Positions 1-10,688 of a stretch of DNA of 64,000 nt are shown here, piece after piece. The position numbers were made by a program, and so were the translations under genes. The stretch is from Primulina eburnea (taxonomy: Eukaryota; Streptophyta; Magnoliopsida; Lamiales; Gesneriaceae). Under the pieces are notes generated by a model. It saw nothing but the letters and a program-made list of their open reading frames with translations, searched no databases and had not been told where the DNA came from. The stretch lies in the NCBI RefSeq assembly GCF_022965805.1, contig NC_133101.1, positions 47,076,342 through 47,140,341 of the forward strand, read 5' to 3'. The first letter of the stretch is position 1; each line of letters begins with the position of its first letter.

Positions 1-182
1 GCAACTAGAATATCCCTTAAAAATACATTTTAATGCAATCATATAGAAAAATATATTTTAAACATGCAATTATGCACCACATAATCAATTAATGCAATTA
101 AAACATTTAATTAAAATACAAAGGAATTTAATAATTGCATGCGTGTGGTTCGCGTTGACCTGCAAATTTTCGGGGCGTTACA
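1..182 (-). mobile_element. Partial 3' LTR of a gypsy LARD-like element
   Basis: This stretch is a near-identical direct repeat of 4619-4800, the terminal 182 bases of the long LTR on the right. Both copies end in GCGTTACA on the plus strand, so the minus-strand LTR begins TGTAACGC, a common plant gypsy LTR start. It is cut by the window edge. A C-run complementary to a polypurine tract (185-195) follows directly, which marks this copy as the 3' LTR of a minus-strand element. Confidence 0.75.
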
Positions 183-1402
183 ATCTTCCCCCCTTAATTG
201 AATTTCGTCCTCGAAATTCGCTTATCCTTAATAACCCAAAGTTCAAACTTAGTTCTAGTATCCCAAAAATCCACGCTTCCGCTGCGCTTACTCTGATAAA
301 ACTTAAAGTCTAGAATGTCCTTACGTCTCTTTATCCCAATTAAATTTTCTTTCTTAAATCCTTATTTTCAAATCGCAACTTAAAAAGACCCAAATACTTA
401 GTGTTATTACTATTATAACCTCGAATTTAAATTTTTCTTACGATTCCCAATATTAAAAGATGGAGTGCCATACTTATCGTATATTATTTTCCTTATTTTA
501 TACCCAAAATATTCATCAACTTATCAAATTTCAATCTTAAAATCCCAAGCTCACCTTCAAATTCTTAGATTTTTCAAGCTTAGTATTGATTCATCCTTAA
601 AAACCCATGATCAACATTCCTTATAACAGTATAACCAAGATATCCCAAGGTTTTAAATATTCTTAAAAGTCTAAATCATCAAAAACTCTTATCATTTAAA
701 CCATCCAATTATCACTTATTGCTAAACTAGTTCCCAAATTCCTTAAAGATATCAAAGTTAATTCTTAATTTTCGCAAAAATTATCTTAATTGGTCCTTAA
801 TTTCGAAAATTCCTTAATTATCCCATAAATTATTGGCATTCTTAATTTCCTTCTACGGGTTTTCCATAACATAATTTCGATAATTTTAAACTTATTTACC
901 CAAAAATCAATTCTCATAATCAATCTTATCTTTCATCAAAACTTAAAATCTCAATTTATACATTTTCTTACTCCCAAAGTCGTTGCAAATCCTTAAATCA
1001 TTATTCCTTACGTCTAATTCCGAAAAATTAATTCGACTAGTAACCATGAATCATAAAAATTGTCTTAGAAAATCTGTCCCAAAACATTCATAAAATTTGG
1101 GATTATCTTATAGCCCAAAAATAGAACGTCAACACTGAAAGCCAAATATCAAGATAGTCCAATTCCACCACAAAACCAACATGCGTTGAAAAATAATTTT
1201 TCATTTCATAACGTATCACGTATAAAAATTCAAAGCTTATAAAAAAAACATGTGACATAAACATATAAGTCATGTACTCATGCAGGTAACATCATAAAAT
1301 CATATAGAGCATGTAAAACTTACAACTTTGAAGCTTGACGTCTGATCTTTCCGGCGCTGATGGTGCCACAACCCTTTACAGGAACCTGGCTCTGATACCA
1401 AC
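183..1402 (-). mobile_element. Non-coding internal region of LARD-like gypsy derivative
   Basis: The region between the two LTR copies is only 1.2 kb and has no gag or pol reading frame on either strand. Its right end holds the primer-binding site (1389-1400) and its left end the polypurine tract complement (185-195). Just inside that tract lies the plus-strand complement of a 'TTTCGAGGACGAAATT' motif, typical of the pol-to-LTR junction of Tekay-type elements. Such an element would need gag and pol supplied by a relative. The sequence is T/C-rich and repetitive in texture. Confidence 0.65.
1389..1400 (-). other. Primer-binding site (initiator tRNA-Met type)
   Basis: GCTCTGATACCA is the exact complement of the plant retroelement site TGGTATCAGAGC that pairs with the 3' end of initiator tRNA-Met. 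It lies two bases from the LTR that starts at 1403, and it fixes the element's orientation as minus. Confidence 0.85.
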
Positions 1403-4400
1403 TGAAACCTCCTGCCCTTTTTATCGGTTAAGAGTACTAGAAATTTTTTTTTTTTAAAACCTCACATAGCATTCGGCCGAACCATAAAACTTCATAAAAT
1501 ATTTTTGACATCATTTTAAAATAAATAACCAACTAACATTTTTCTAAATCTAAAAATAACATTTGAAAAGTATAGCCCATGCTATAACCTCTCAAAAACC
1601 ACTCATACTCATGATAAAAGTTATAAAATCTTTTAATATAAATCATAACATATATGCGGAAATTAGCGTCGGTCCTCGGGTCATGTGCACCTTCAGTCCA
1701 GTCGGATCAACCATCAAGACCTCCATTAGCATTATCATGATAACCTGCATCCACCACACCTAGTGAGTCTAAAGACTCAACACACCATAATCTTTATAAC
1801 GAGTAATACGTAATACAGTCAACATATAACGGTGAAAAATACTTGTACTTAAAATATCGTTTTCATGAAGATCCATAAACATAAACATTTTCGTAAACAT
1901 TTTCATGATGCATAAAACTTTAAACATAAACATTTTCATGACATGCAAACATGAATTTCCTTTTCCTCAACATGACATGACATAAAACCTGAAACATAAT
2001 CATGAACATTTCCTTTTTTTTTCCTTTGTTGAATTCAGATCGTTAATTGTGACTTTCCTGACATGACATGACGATGGATCCATCTACGTGAAACCTCAGT
2101 ACTGGGCAGTGGGGGACACCAGCAACATTCTCACCGGTCAACTGGGCCCTGGCCTATCATGATCGAATAGAAATACGCTCGTCGGGGTTTTCTCTGAGGT
2201 CTTTTCCCATAAATGGGTTCTCTCTGGGGCCTTTTCCCCTCACGACATTCTCATTCTTACCGTTACCACATATTCGCAATGATGGAAACACGATCGTCGG
2301 ACTCCCACTAGGACCATAACCCTCACGACGTCGCCAACATTAACGAATTAGTCACAATCACTTCATATCCTTCAACATTTTACATTCACATCACTTAGAA
2401 AAATCATGAGTAATATTTACATTTTTCATTTTTGAAACCAAGCATGCAACATGTATTTTAAATGTCTTCTAAAATCATAAAAATCATTTAGACATTCAAA
2501 AATATTATTTTAATCATCAACAATTCATAAACATTTAAAAATAATCGTAATTTCATAAAAACAGCATTTAGGTCACTGCCATGACCTTTACTAATTTCTA
2601 GATGTAAAAAGACCGTTTTACCCCTAGACTCGACATTTTACGTTTTCGGCTTTTATCTTGATTTCACGACTCTAATATGTCCCAAATAATTATTTAAGCC
2701 TACATGAATTTTTTCATATTTTTATTTAGCCTAAATCGAGAACTTTTAAATTAATCTTTAAATGTGAGGTATTAATGCGTTTTAATCTCGAATTAAACCA
2801 AAACCTTAATATAAAATTCCCAGATTCAAAACTTAGACTTATAATAATTATTTAGCTTAAACCTAATTTTTCATAATTTTATAAGGCTTCAAACTAGGCG
2901 TTTCAATTAACTCGTTAGTTAGCGTTTCATGCGGCGATTAAATTACGAATAAATCCAAAACTCGTTATTTTGATCCCAAATTTTTAACGTAACATTTTTA
3001 AGATTTATTCTACCCTTCCAAGTCGTGAGCCACCCCCGTGGACCCTTGGTTTTAATTTTAGCTTTATTATTTTCGTTTTTGACCCTTCGACGAACACACC
3101 GAGCCATCTCCTAATTTTCTCGAGCCACGCCCGAGCCGACTTGAACCAAAACCTAGCCAACCCATCTAGAGACACTACTGAGCAAGCCCAGCCCCAAAAC
3201 ATGAATCTAACCCGCTCAAAATCTTGCTGGAAGTCGACCCATGTTCCTGCATGCGTGTGTGTAGTGTCCTTGAACAAAGAAGCTCCTATCAAGTCTAGGA
3301 CTCCTCCCAACCTTTAACCACAGAACCCACCTAACCCTGACCATCCCTAGACCAAGCCTAGACCAAGCCCAGACCAACCCAGACCATATAACCCGCGCGC
3401 GAGCCACCTGGTTCAGGAACCCAGCAGCTGCGCAACTCATGTTCCTCTCACGATTTATGCTTCTAGGGCCCCTACCCACGACTCCAACCACTGAACCAAC
3501 GTATCAAGCACTTACCTAGGACCCTAAGGTCACCCCCTGGCCCAGCCTGCAGTCCCCAGATCAAGCCCCTAAGCCCTGGACAAGCGCTACACCTGCGCGC
3601 GCTGCTTTCCCATTCTCGTGTGAGAGTCCTTGTCAACAAGGACTCTTCCCAGCCTATCTAGCTCGAGTCCTAGCATGGCTAGGACTCGACCCCTGACTCC
3701 CCCACGGCCCTGGCTATCCCTTGGACCCAGCCACAGCCAAGCCAAACCGTGAAGAACCAACAACCGCACTCTAGATCACACATGACAGCCCCATGCCTCC
3801 AGCTTACGTTTTTTTTTCTTTTCCTTTTCGTTGTGCAGGGTTTTAGGTGATGATTTAAGACTTTAAATTCATGTAAAACAATGCTTGATCAATACCTATA
3901 TCATGGCAGCCCTCTTAAACATATAGAACATGATTTTGTTGAAAGAAAATACAAGCCAAAACTTGACATATGACATAAATCCGAAAATAACACAAAGTGC
4001 CACTTGATTTCCATTCTTTTCATGAATAAAAATATACTATGGTAGGATGATGAGTAAAAGGAGAATATGGCGTGCTTTTGCATTTTAAACGCACGAATAT
4101 CCGTTGACGAAGCGAAGAACGGCGACGAGAAACCTTGGGTGAATTTTCCTTCAATTTCAAAACTTCCCTTATGCTTGTTTTGGTGTGTGCCGTGGGTTTG
4201 TGGGGGTTGGGGGAGAGTTTTTCAGAACAAAAATTGAGTGGCCGTGAGATTGGTTTGCAAGGTGAAGGGTTTTTGGTGTTTTAATATATTAAATACACTA
4301 ATTAAATAGCTAATTAGGCTTTAGGCCTATTAAGCCAATCAAATTAGGCCCATTAGTCTCAATTAGGATTTAATAAAGTATTATCAAAGTTTTTGTTTAA

Positions 4401-4800
4401 ATAATTTGTGAATTTATTAGCCGGGTTGCGAAAACGTTCGTATTTTTGTTGAAAAACCAATACCGATAAAATTTACGTCCCGACGTATAAAATCATTGCA
4501 AAAACACCATATTTTCAAAAATAAGAAAAAGCATCACCCTTAATTTAAAAGAATTAAAAACAATTATTTAATAAAAACATTTTACAATTTTTCAGCCCTC
4601 GGTCTCCGTTCCTCGATCGCAACTAGAATATCCCTTAAAAATACATTTTAATGCAATCATGTAGAAAAATGTATTTTAAACATGCAATTATGTACCACAT
4701 AATCAACTAATGCAATTAAAACATTTAATTAAAATACAAAGGAATTTAATAATTGCATGCGTGTGGTTCGTGTGGACCTTCAAATTTTCGGAGCGTTACA
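1403..4800 (-). mobile_element. 5' LTR (3.4 kb) of LARD-like gypsy element
   Basis: The LTR runs TG(AAACCTCC)...(GCGTTA)CA on the plus strand. It is bounded on the left by the primer-binding site and on the right by an unrelated Tekay pol fragment. Related LTRs ('family L') recur at 36836-39440 (minus) and 41076-42904 (plus), recognised by shared blocks such as 'GATGGATCCATCTA' and 'ACTCAACACACC'. A GC-rich block (about 3000-3800) gives several spurious open frames that I do not regard as genes. Confidence 0.7.
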
Positions 4801-4942
4801 GTTATGCTGACAAGAGAAGAATAGATCTCGAGTTTGCCGCAGGTGATCACGTTTTTATAAAGATAGCACCTATGAAGGGTATTATGAGATTTGAGAAAAG
4901 AGGCAATCTTAGTCCGAGATTTATAGGACCATTCTAGATTCT
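4801..4942 (+). pseudogene. Tekay-type pol fragment (integrase C-terminal part), left piece
   Basis: The plus strand reads an integrase C-terminal segment of gypsy chromovirus type (ADKRR..LEF..GDHVFIKIAPMKG..RF..RGNLSPRFIGPF), with a stop near the end. It is cut on the left by the LARD LTR and on the right by the Athila insertion. The same protein resumes at 16282 after the Athila element, so this is one old pol gene split by two later insertions. Confidence 0.8.
4938..4942. repeat. Target-site duplication of Athila insertion, left copy (ATTCT)
   Basis: ATTCT immediately precedes the LTR and is repeated at 16282-16286 immediately after the other LTR. A 5-bp duplication is the usual Ty3/gypsy integrase footprint. 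Confidence 0.85.
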
Positions 4943-6493
4943 TGTTGCGACTCTGATTGTTGCCCTCCCAAGAGTAGGTTGTCCACAAGTAGTATAATTC
5001 GGTGAGTCTGATATCGTATCCACAGGGAAGCTAAGGTAATTACAAGTCCACTATAATGTCTTTTTGTTTTGTTTTTGTTTTTGTTTCTTTTTAATTTTAA
5101 TTGTTTGAATCTTTAATGAGTAAATTTTAATTGTTCAAATTTTAATTTAAGTAGTTGAGATTAAAGGATCCACTCTTGGTATTTTAATAAAGTTAACATT
5201 AACGAACAATATTGAAATCCAATTAATAAAATGGTTCCAATATATTAAATAATCATATTTATATTATGTTATATATTATTATCTTATAAGTATATAATAT
5301 ATACTAAAACTTAAATGTGGTCAAATATTTATTGTGCTATATATATTTGTAAACACTAAATCAAGATTCTCAGTTTAAATGTTTGATAAAACCAAACTAA
5401 CATTTAAATGTTACCAAGAAATTAATATTATGATATATTTATATATAGTAAATCAAGGTTTCCACTTTAAATGGTTGGTAAAACCAAATTAACATTTAAA
5501 TGGTACCAAGAAATTAATATTATAATATATTAATATATAATAAATCAAGGCATCCACTTTAAATGGTTGGTAATACCAAACTAACATTTAAATGGTTCCA
5601 AGAATTTAGTGTAACATATAGCAACAATAAATCAAAACTCCCACTTATAAGTAGGGTATAAAAATACTTAAAGAAATAAATAAAACATAAACAATAAATA
5701 TTGATTAAATAATATAAAACATAGATTATTACCTTTTAGTAACTTTATTATCATGCCAAGAGTTTCACCTTTTCTTCTCAACTTTAGGAAGTTAGCTATT
5801 CATTATTCAAAGTTTAAAACTTTGAATATGAAATTAACATGCTAATTATATTTAAATGAAGAAATAAAGGAAAAATATAGAGAGAAATATTATGAACTCA
5901 AAGGTTTGTTCATAGAATGAGGGATATCTCAATGCATTACAATGCACCCCTATTTATAGCCAAATTTGGGGAGACAACCACAAATAAAATATTATTTTTT
6001 TACACATTAGTCTTCATTGGTGTTCCAAGATATTACATTATATTACACATCACTTCTTTTTCACATAAAAGAAACATGTGGATAATTGAGTTGTCTAGTT
6101 GTGGTATTTTTTTCAAACCATTTGACCAAGTAATTTGAGAGATATGGTCAAAATACTAGAGCATGGTAAAACTGCCACTCCTTTGGTAACTTTATTTGTT
6201 GCTTAATTTGATACCAATTGTGAGAGGATTTTTATCTCATGCTTGCCATCAATATTGTAGATATTAACATCAACTTTCTACAGGTCCAAGAATCATCTTA
6301 ATCCCATTTGCAACGCCAAGTTTATTCTTGTTTTATCGAACCTGTAAAAAATAGTAAAAACTTGTAATTACACAACAACTTATATTTTATACAATTTATT
6401 ATAAAACATATAATATTAAAACATTTAATAAAACAAAAAATATATATGTATATTATAAAATATTTAATTAATGTACAATTTTTATGTTTATCA
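4943..6493 (-). mobile_element. 3' LTR of Athila element
   Basis: The LTR is TGTTGCGA...TTTATCA on the plus strand and matches 14703-16281 nearly throughout, with scattered substitutions and an indel of about 22 bases near 6050/15820. Within it (about 5350-5640) a unit of 90-100 bp beginning TAAATCAAG is repeated in tandem about four times. The minus-strand TATA box TATAAATA lies at 5951-5958. Confidence 0.9.
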
Positions 6494-6504
6494 CACCTCC
6501 CAAC
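6494..6504 (-). other. Polypurine tract of Athila element
   Basis: On the minus strand GTTGGGAGGTG directly precedes the LTR start TGATAAACAT. Its position next to the 3' LTR is that expected of the plus-strand DNA primer. Confidence 0.7.
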
Positions 6505-7698
6505 CAGCTTATTGCTAGTCCCTAGCAATTTAAGCGTTAATAGCAATACAAAACATATTGATTAATTTAAATAGAAATGTAATCAGAACTATCTAAGTGT
6601 TTAAATTAAATTTGAAAACCGTCAAATTTATATCAAGATCATCATAATTATAATTTATCAAATAATTTGAGATGATCAATTCAAAGCTTATTTCAGGTAG
6701 TTAAATGTACACGGCCTTCAGAAATTCCTAGTAAGAGTTTCAACTCCATATCCTCACAGGTTAATAAATGTTTCAATTTATGGCAACGATTTCTCTCATT
6801 GAGTTAGAATACAGATAAATGCTCAGAAAAATGGTTTACGGAATGCAGACAGACAAACGAGCCAAACTAATCAAAAGATAGATAATCCATTGATTCAAAA
6901 TCTAGTTGTTCTTATTATATATTTTTTTCCTGATATAATTTTTTTTTTCATAACATCATGGAATCAGACTAAGTTTATGCTTCTTGACCACATATTTATT
7001 TAATTTGTACAATAAATTTCTCTCTTTCTTTTTTTATTTTATTTTTTTTATGAGAGATATATGGGTCGTAGCATATAACTTAAAAATTACATACATCTTC
7101 AATATCTTTCTTTTTGTATTTTTCTTTTTTTTCAGGAAATATCAATTTTTTTTTCAAAATAAGAACTCAAGATCTAAACAATAGATAGTCTCTCTCATTA
7201 TCAATAAAGGCTCGAAAGCTATTTTCTCAGTCCTCTCCACTCACTCACAAAATATGTGTGAGTTTAAAATTTTAGGCACTCTTATAAGGTATATCTTGGG
7301 CCATATACTTTAATACATGATTTTATCACAATGGTTAATCACTCAAAAGGATTTCATAAATCATATTTTTATAGTGATTAGAATATAAAAATTGACTTTT
7401 TTTTACCAAATAAAAATTAAACATCCTTAGATAGATTAATACATTTTCTAATTTAAACCTTTCAAATATGTAATGTATGATATTTTTGCAAAAATTACAA
7501 AGATACAAACAATAAACATGATTTTATTATAAAATATATATAATTTTTTTAATTTTTTCTCCCCCCAATCAGAATATGACATTGTCCCTAATGTCAAAAT
7601 AACTATTAATAAATAGTACATAATAAAAGAGATATCACCTGGAATTTTATTGAAGATAACAAACCGAAACAAACGCAAACCAATCCACGACTTTTGAA
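6505..7698 (-). other. Non-coding 3' region of Athila element
   Basis: There are 1.2 kb between the stop of the LOG-like gene and the polypurine tract. The region is very AT-rich with long poly-T tracts (around 6920-7150 and 7550) and has no convincing reading frame. A second G-rich run on the minus strand (CCCCCC at about 7561 on the plus strand) could be an internal polypurine tract. Confidence 0.5.
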
Positions 7699-8336
7699 TC
7701 AATGATCCAACTTTCTTTTCTTACTGCTTGATTGCGACCAATTGATCTTTTTTATCATCGGATCAGGCTTATGAACAAAAGCTTCCAAATCATTAATTAA
7801 TTGGTCGACAGTCGAAGCACAGATGAGCATCCGTCGTGAATTTTCTGAAATGAAATTCTGTTCCACAGCTTTATCAAGAAATGTCAACAAACTGTCATAA
7901 TAAATATTGATATTCAACAAGCCCACAGGTTTATTATGGATATTAACTTGTGCCCAAGAAACAGTGTGAAAAATTTCTTCTAATGTACCAAAACCACCTG
8001 GTAGTGTGATAAAAACATCAGAATTTTCAATCATTTGAGTTATTCTTTCATACATAGAAGAAACTTTTAATTCCTCCCCAATCGTAACACATGTAATATT
8101 TCCTTCAGCTAAAGCTGTAGGAATAATACCCAAAATCTGACTACATCCAAGATGAGCAGATATTGAAACAGATCCCATTAACCCAATATTACCTCCCCCA
8201 TATACCAAGTGAATTTTCTCTCAGCCAATATCTTTCCAAGATTATTCGCTGCTTGTACAAACACTTCATTTTTTCCAGTACTCGACCCACAAAATACACA
8301 AATATTTTTCAATGTTTGTGTAGAGGATCTAGCCAT
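7699..8336 (-). pseudogene. LOG-like: Captured LOG-like cytokinin riboside 5'-monophosphate phosphoribohydrolase, one frameshift
   Basis: LOG enzymes release active cytokinin bases from their nucleotide forms in cytosol and nucleus. The frame from 8208 down to 7699 contains the family signature PGGFGTLEE, the preceding 'VYGGGNIGLMG' block, an arginine in the SMYER segment, and the conserved tail 'NKPVGLLN..YYDSLLTFLDKAV'. The N-terminal part (ATG at 8336-8334; NICVFCGSSTGK motif) is also present but in another frame; one missing base in an A-run near 8213-8220 explains the shift. Total length of about 212 codons matches plant LOG proteins. Plant LOG genes have several introns and this copy has none, so it came from an mRNA. 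The tail ends in a basic SSKKRKLDH, possibly a nuclear signal. It lies inside the Athila element in the same orientation. Confidence 0.9.
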
Positions 8337-8547
8337 GTTTTTACTTTCTTTTTTTCGGTCTGCGAAAATAGAGAGAAAGATAATAGATTTTATCAGGGTA
8401 ATATGTTATCATAACAAAACTATGGGTCACAGCTGTAAACAGAATAAATAGTAAAAACGATAATGACACACATGCATATAAACAGTAGTGTGATTGTGGC
8501 TCACAATTTTCCTCTGGTTTTACGTCCAGAAACGGCTTCAACGCCTT

Positions 8548-9093
8548 CTATGAGTCGAGGATATGCTTCCCATCCAATTTTCTTATAAATTGGCAAACAT
8601 GGTCTTTTTTAGTCGGATTCCCAAGACTATGACGCTCATCTTGGAATTGTTTCCATAAACGGAAAAGTTCAATATACACATGTCCACTAGAATGCGTCTC
8701 AAGAGTCAAAAAGATGTTATCTAAAGACTCCTTACTCAGCCCATTCTTAATGAAATCAATTTTATCTTCTCTGCTATTGGAAACACATCCCAAAGATCTG
8801 CATCGTTTGTCACAAGTCCATCTTGCACACTTATGACAAACCCCTAAACTTTTGGCCCTTCGTTTTTTCGAATAAGTACTTTTTCCTAATCTAGGAAAAT
8901 ACCGAATGAGCAATGATTGTGGAACTTCTCCTCCTAATCGGACCTTAGCTTCTATTACAAGACGAATATCTTCTGGAATTTCTTTTTGCATTAGAAATCT
9001 CAATCTTTCACACCTTCCTGCATAAATATTTCTTAGAACATTTTCAGAAACAGAGGGAAAATATTTACAAATTTTTGACATAATTTCATCCAT
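8548..9093 (-). CDS. Cysteine-rich basic protein, resembles carlavirus nucleic-acid-binding protein (tentative)
   Basis: This is an intact 181-codon frame with a true ATG, between Athila integrase and the LOG-like gene, in the same orientation as both. The middle holds a basic stretch (KSTYSKKRRAKSLG, residues 71-84) leading straight into CHKCARWTCDKRC and a fifth cysteine (Cys86, 89, 94, 98, 103), which could bind zinc. A basic run followed by G-x-C-x2-C is the hallmark I associate with the small cysteine-rich nucleic-acid-binding proteins of carlaviruses, whose reported roles are RNA-silencing suppression and transcription-factor-like activity. The N-terminal third (PQSLLIRYFPRLGKS) may be part of the same domain. 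The C-terminal third (residues 105-181) is unrecognised. It is not the usual Athila envelope-like protein. An unrelated zinc-binding cargo protein is the alternative. Confidence 0.5.
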   Translation of the reverse strand: MDEIMSKICKYFPSVSENVLRNIYAGRCERLRFLMQKEIPEDIRLVIEAKVRLGGEVPQSLLIRYFPRLGKSTYSKKRRAKSLGVCHKCARWTCDKRCRSLGCVSNSREDKIDFIKNGLSKESLDNIFLTLETHSSGHVYIELFRLWKQFQDERHSLGNPTKKDHVCQFIRKLDGKHILDS

Positions 9094-9263
9094 TTTGAAA
9101 AGAAAAGAAATGATTTTTTTTATTTTTGTATCACCAATTGTGGGAAACTGATTTAGCCGACTATGAGAGTCACGAAATACCGTTATCCTCCATTTAACCG
9201 GAAAATAAAAAGATTAAAGAAAACTGAAATAAAAACAAACAAAATTAAATGCAACATAAAAAT

Positions 9264-10602
9264 TTAAGGATCAGAAAGGGAAATAAACTCTTCTTGAAAG
9301 ATTTCATTTTCCAAAAATGGTTTAAGCCTTTGTTCATTCAATTTAAAAACATCACCATTTTTAGGATTTTCAATATCCACAGCTCCATAAGGATATACAT
9401 GCTTTACAACATATGGGCATGTCCATCTTGATCGTAATTTTCCTGGGAATATGTGAAGTCGAGAATTATAAAGCAAAACTTTTTTACCGATCTCAAAAGA
9501 TTTTCTAAGAATTGTTTTATCATGAAATGAATTGATTTTTGCTTTATAAATCTTTGAATTCTCATACGCGTCATTTCTGAGTTCATCAAGTTCATTAAGT
9601 TGCAATTTACGCAATTTTTGGGCATCATCCATGCTTGAATTTAAAGTTTTGATCGCCCAATAAGCTTTATGTTCCAATTCCACAGGCAAATGATAATGTT
9701 TTCCATAAATCAACCTATAGGGAGACATATTCAATGATGTTTTAAAAGCTGTTCGATATGCTCAAAGTGCATCACTAAGTCGCAGAGACCAATATTTTCT
9801 ATTTGAGTTAACAGTTTTTTCCAAAATTTTCTTTATCTCCCTATTAGCTAATTCAACTTGTCCATTTGTTTGAGGATGATAAGGAGTAGTTACTTTATGA
9901 GTAATACCATATTTTTTCATTAATGAAGCAAATGGTTTATTAACAAAGTGAGTTCCCCCATCACTTATCATGGCTCGAGAAATTCCAAATCTACTAAAAA
10001 TATTTTCTTTTAAAAATTGATGACGATTTTATGATCATTTGTTCGACATGGAATTGCCTCTATCCATTTGGAAACATAATCAACTACAACTAAAATATAC
10101 AATTATCCAAACGACGGTGGAAAAGGTCCCATAAAATCAATTCCCCAACAGTCAAAGATTTCAATTTCAATGATAGGATTCAAAGGCATCATGTTCTTTT
10201 TGAAATCGCACCCAATTTTTGACAATTTTCACAGATCTTGCAGATTTCGTGGGTGTCTTTAAACAAAGTGGGCCAATAAAATCCACATTGCAAGATTTTT
10301 GCAGCCGTTTTCTTTGAAGAAAAATGTCCTCCGCATGCTTCTGAATGACAAAATTTAATGACACTACTTACCTCATTGTTGGGTATGCAACGTCGAAAAA
10401 TTTGATCTGGACAATACTTGAACAGATACGGATCATCCCAATAAAAGTTTTTTACCTCATTCAAAAATTTTCTTTTATCTTGGGAACTCCATTGCGGTGG
10501 CATTTTTCCTGTCACAAGAAAATTTACTATGTTAGCAAACCAAGGTGTAGTAGTAACTGAAAATAGATGTTCACCAGGAAATTTATCGTTAATTGGTGTC
10601 AT
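9264..10602 (-). pseudogene. Athila integrase, broken into three frames
   Basis: The N-terminal zinc-binding part lies in 10189-10602 (HSEACGGHFSSKKTAAKIL followed by [12 protein letters not shown]). The catalytic core follows in 9762-9971 with the second aspartate in ISDGGTHF and the glutamate region [14 protein letters not shown]. The C-terminal part (9264-9734) begins at a conserved [10 protein letters not shown] block and includes [20 protein letters not shown]. Frame changes and stops separate the three blocks, so no full enzyme can be made. It inserts element cDNA into the genome. Between about 9972 and 10188 the sequence still resembles core integrase but is interrupted. Confidence 0.88.
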
Positions 10603-10688
10603 TTCACAAGATGATACTGTTACTAGTCTCGATAAATGATCGGCTACGACATTCTCGGTTCTTTTTTATCTTTGATCACAATGTCAAA

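Noticed and set aside
3005..3769. Several minus-strand frames in the LARD LTR
   Set aside because: The segment is GC-rich LTR sequence; frames overlap each other, start in different places and show no recognisable domain.
5350..5640. Possible CRISPR-like or satellite array from regularly spaced repeats
   Set aside because: The 90-100 bp units have no unique spacers and occur at the same place in both Athila LTRs; they are internal LTR repeats.
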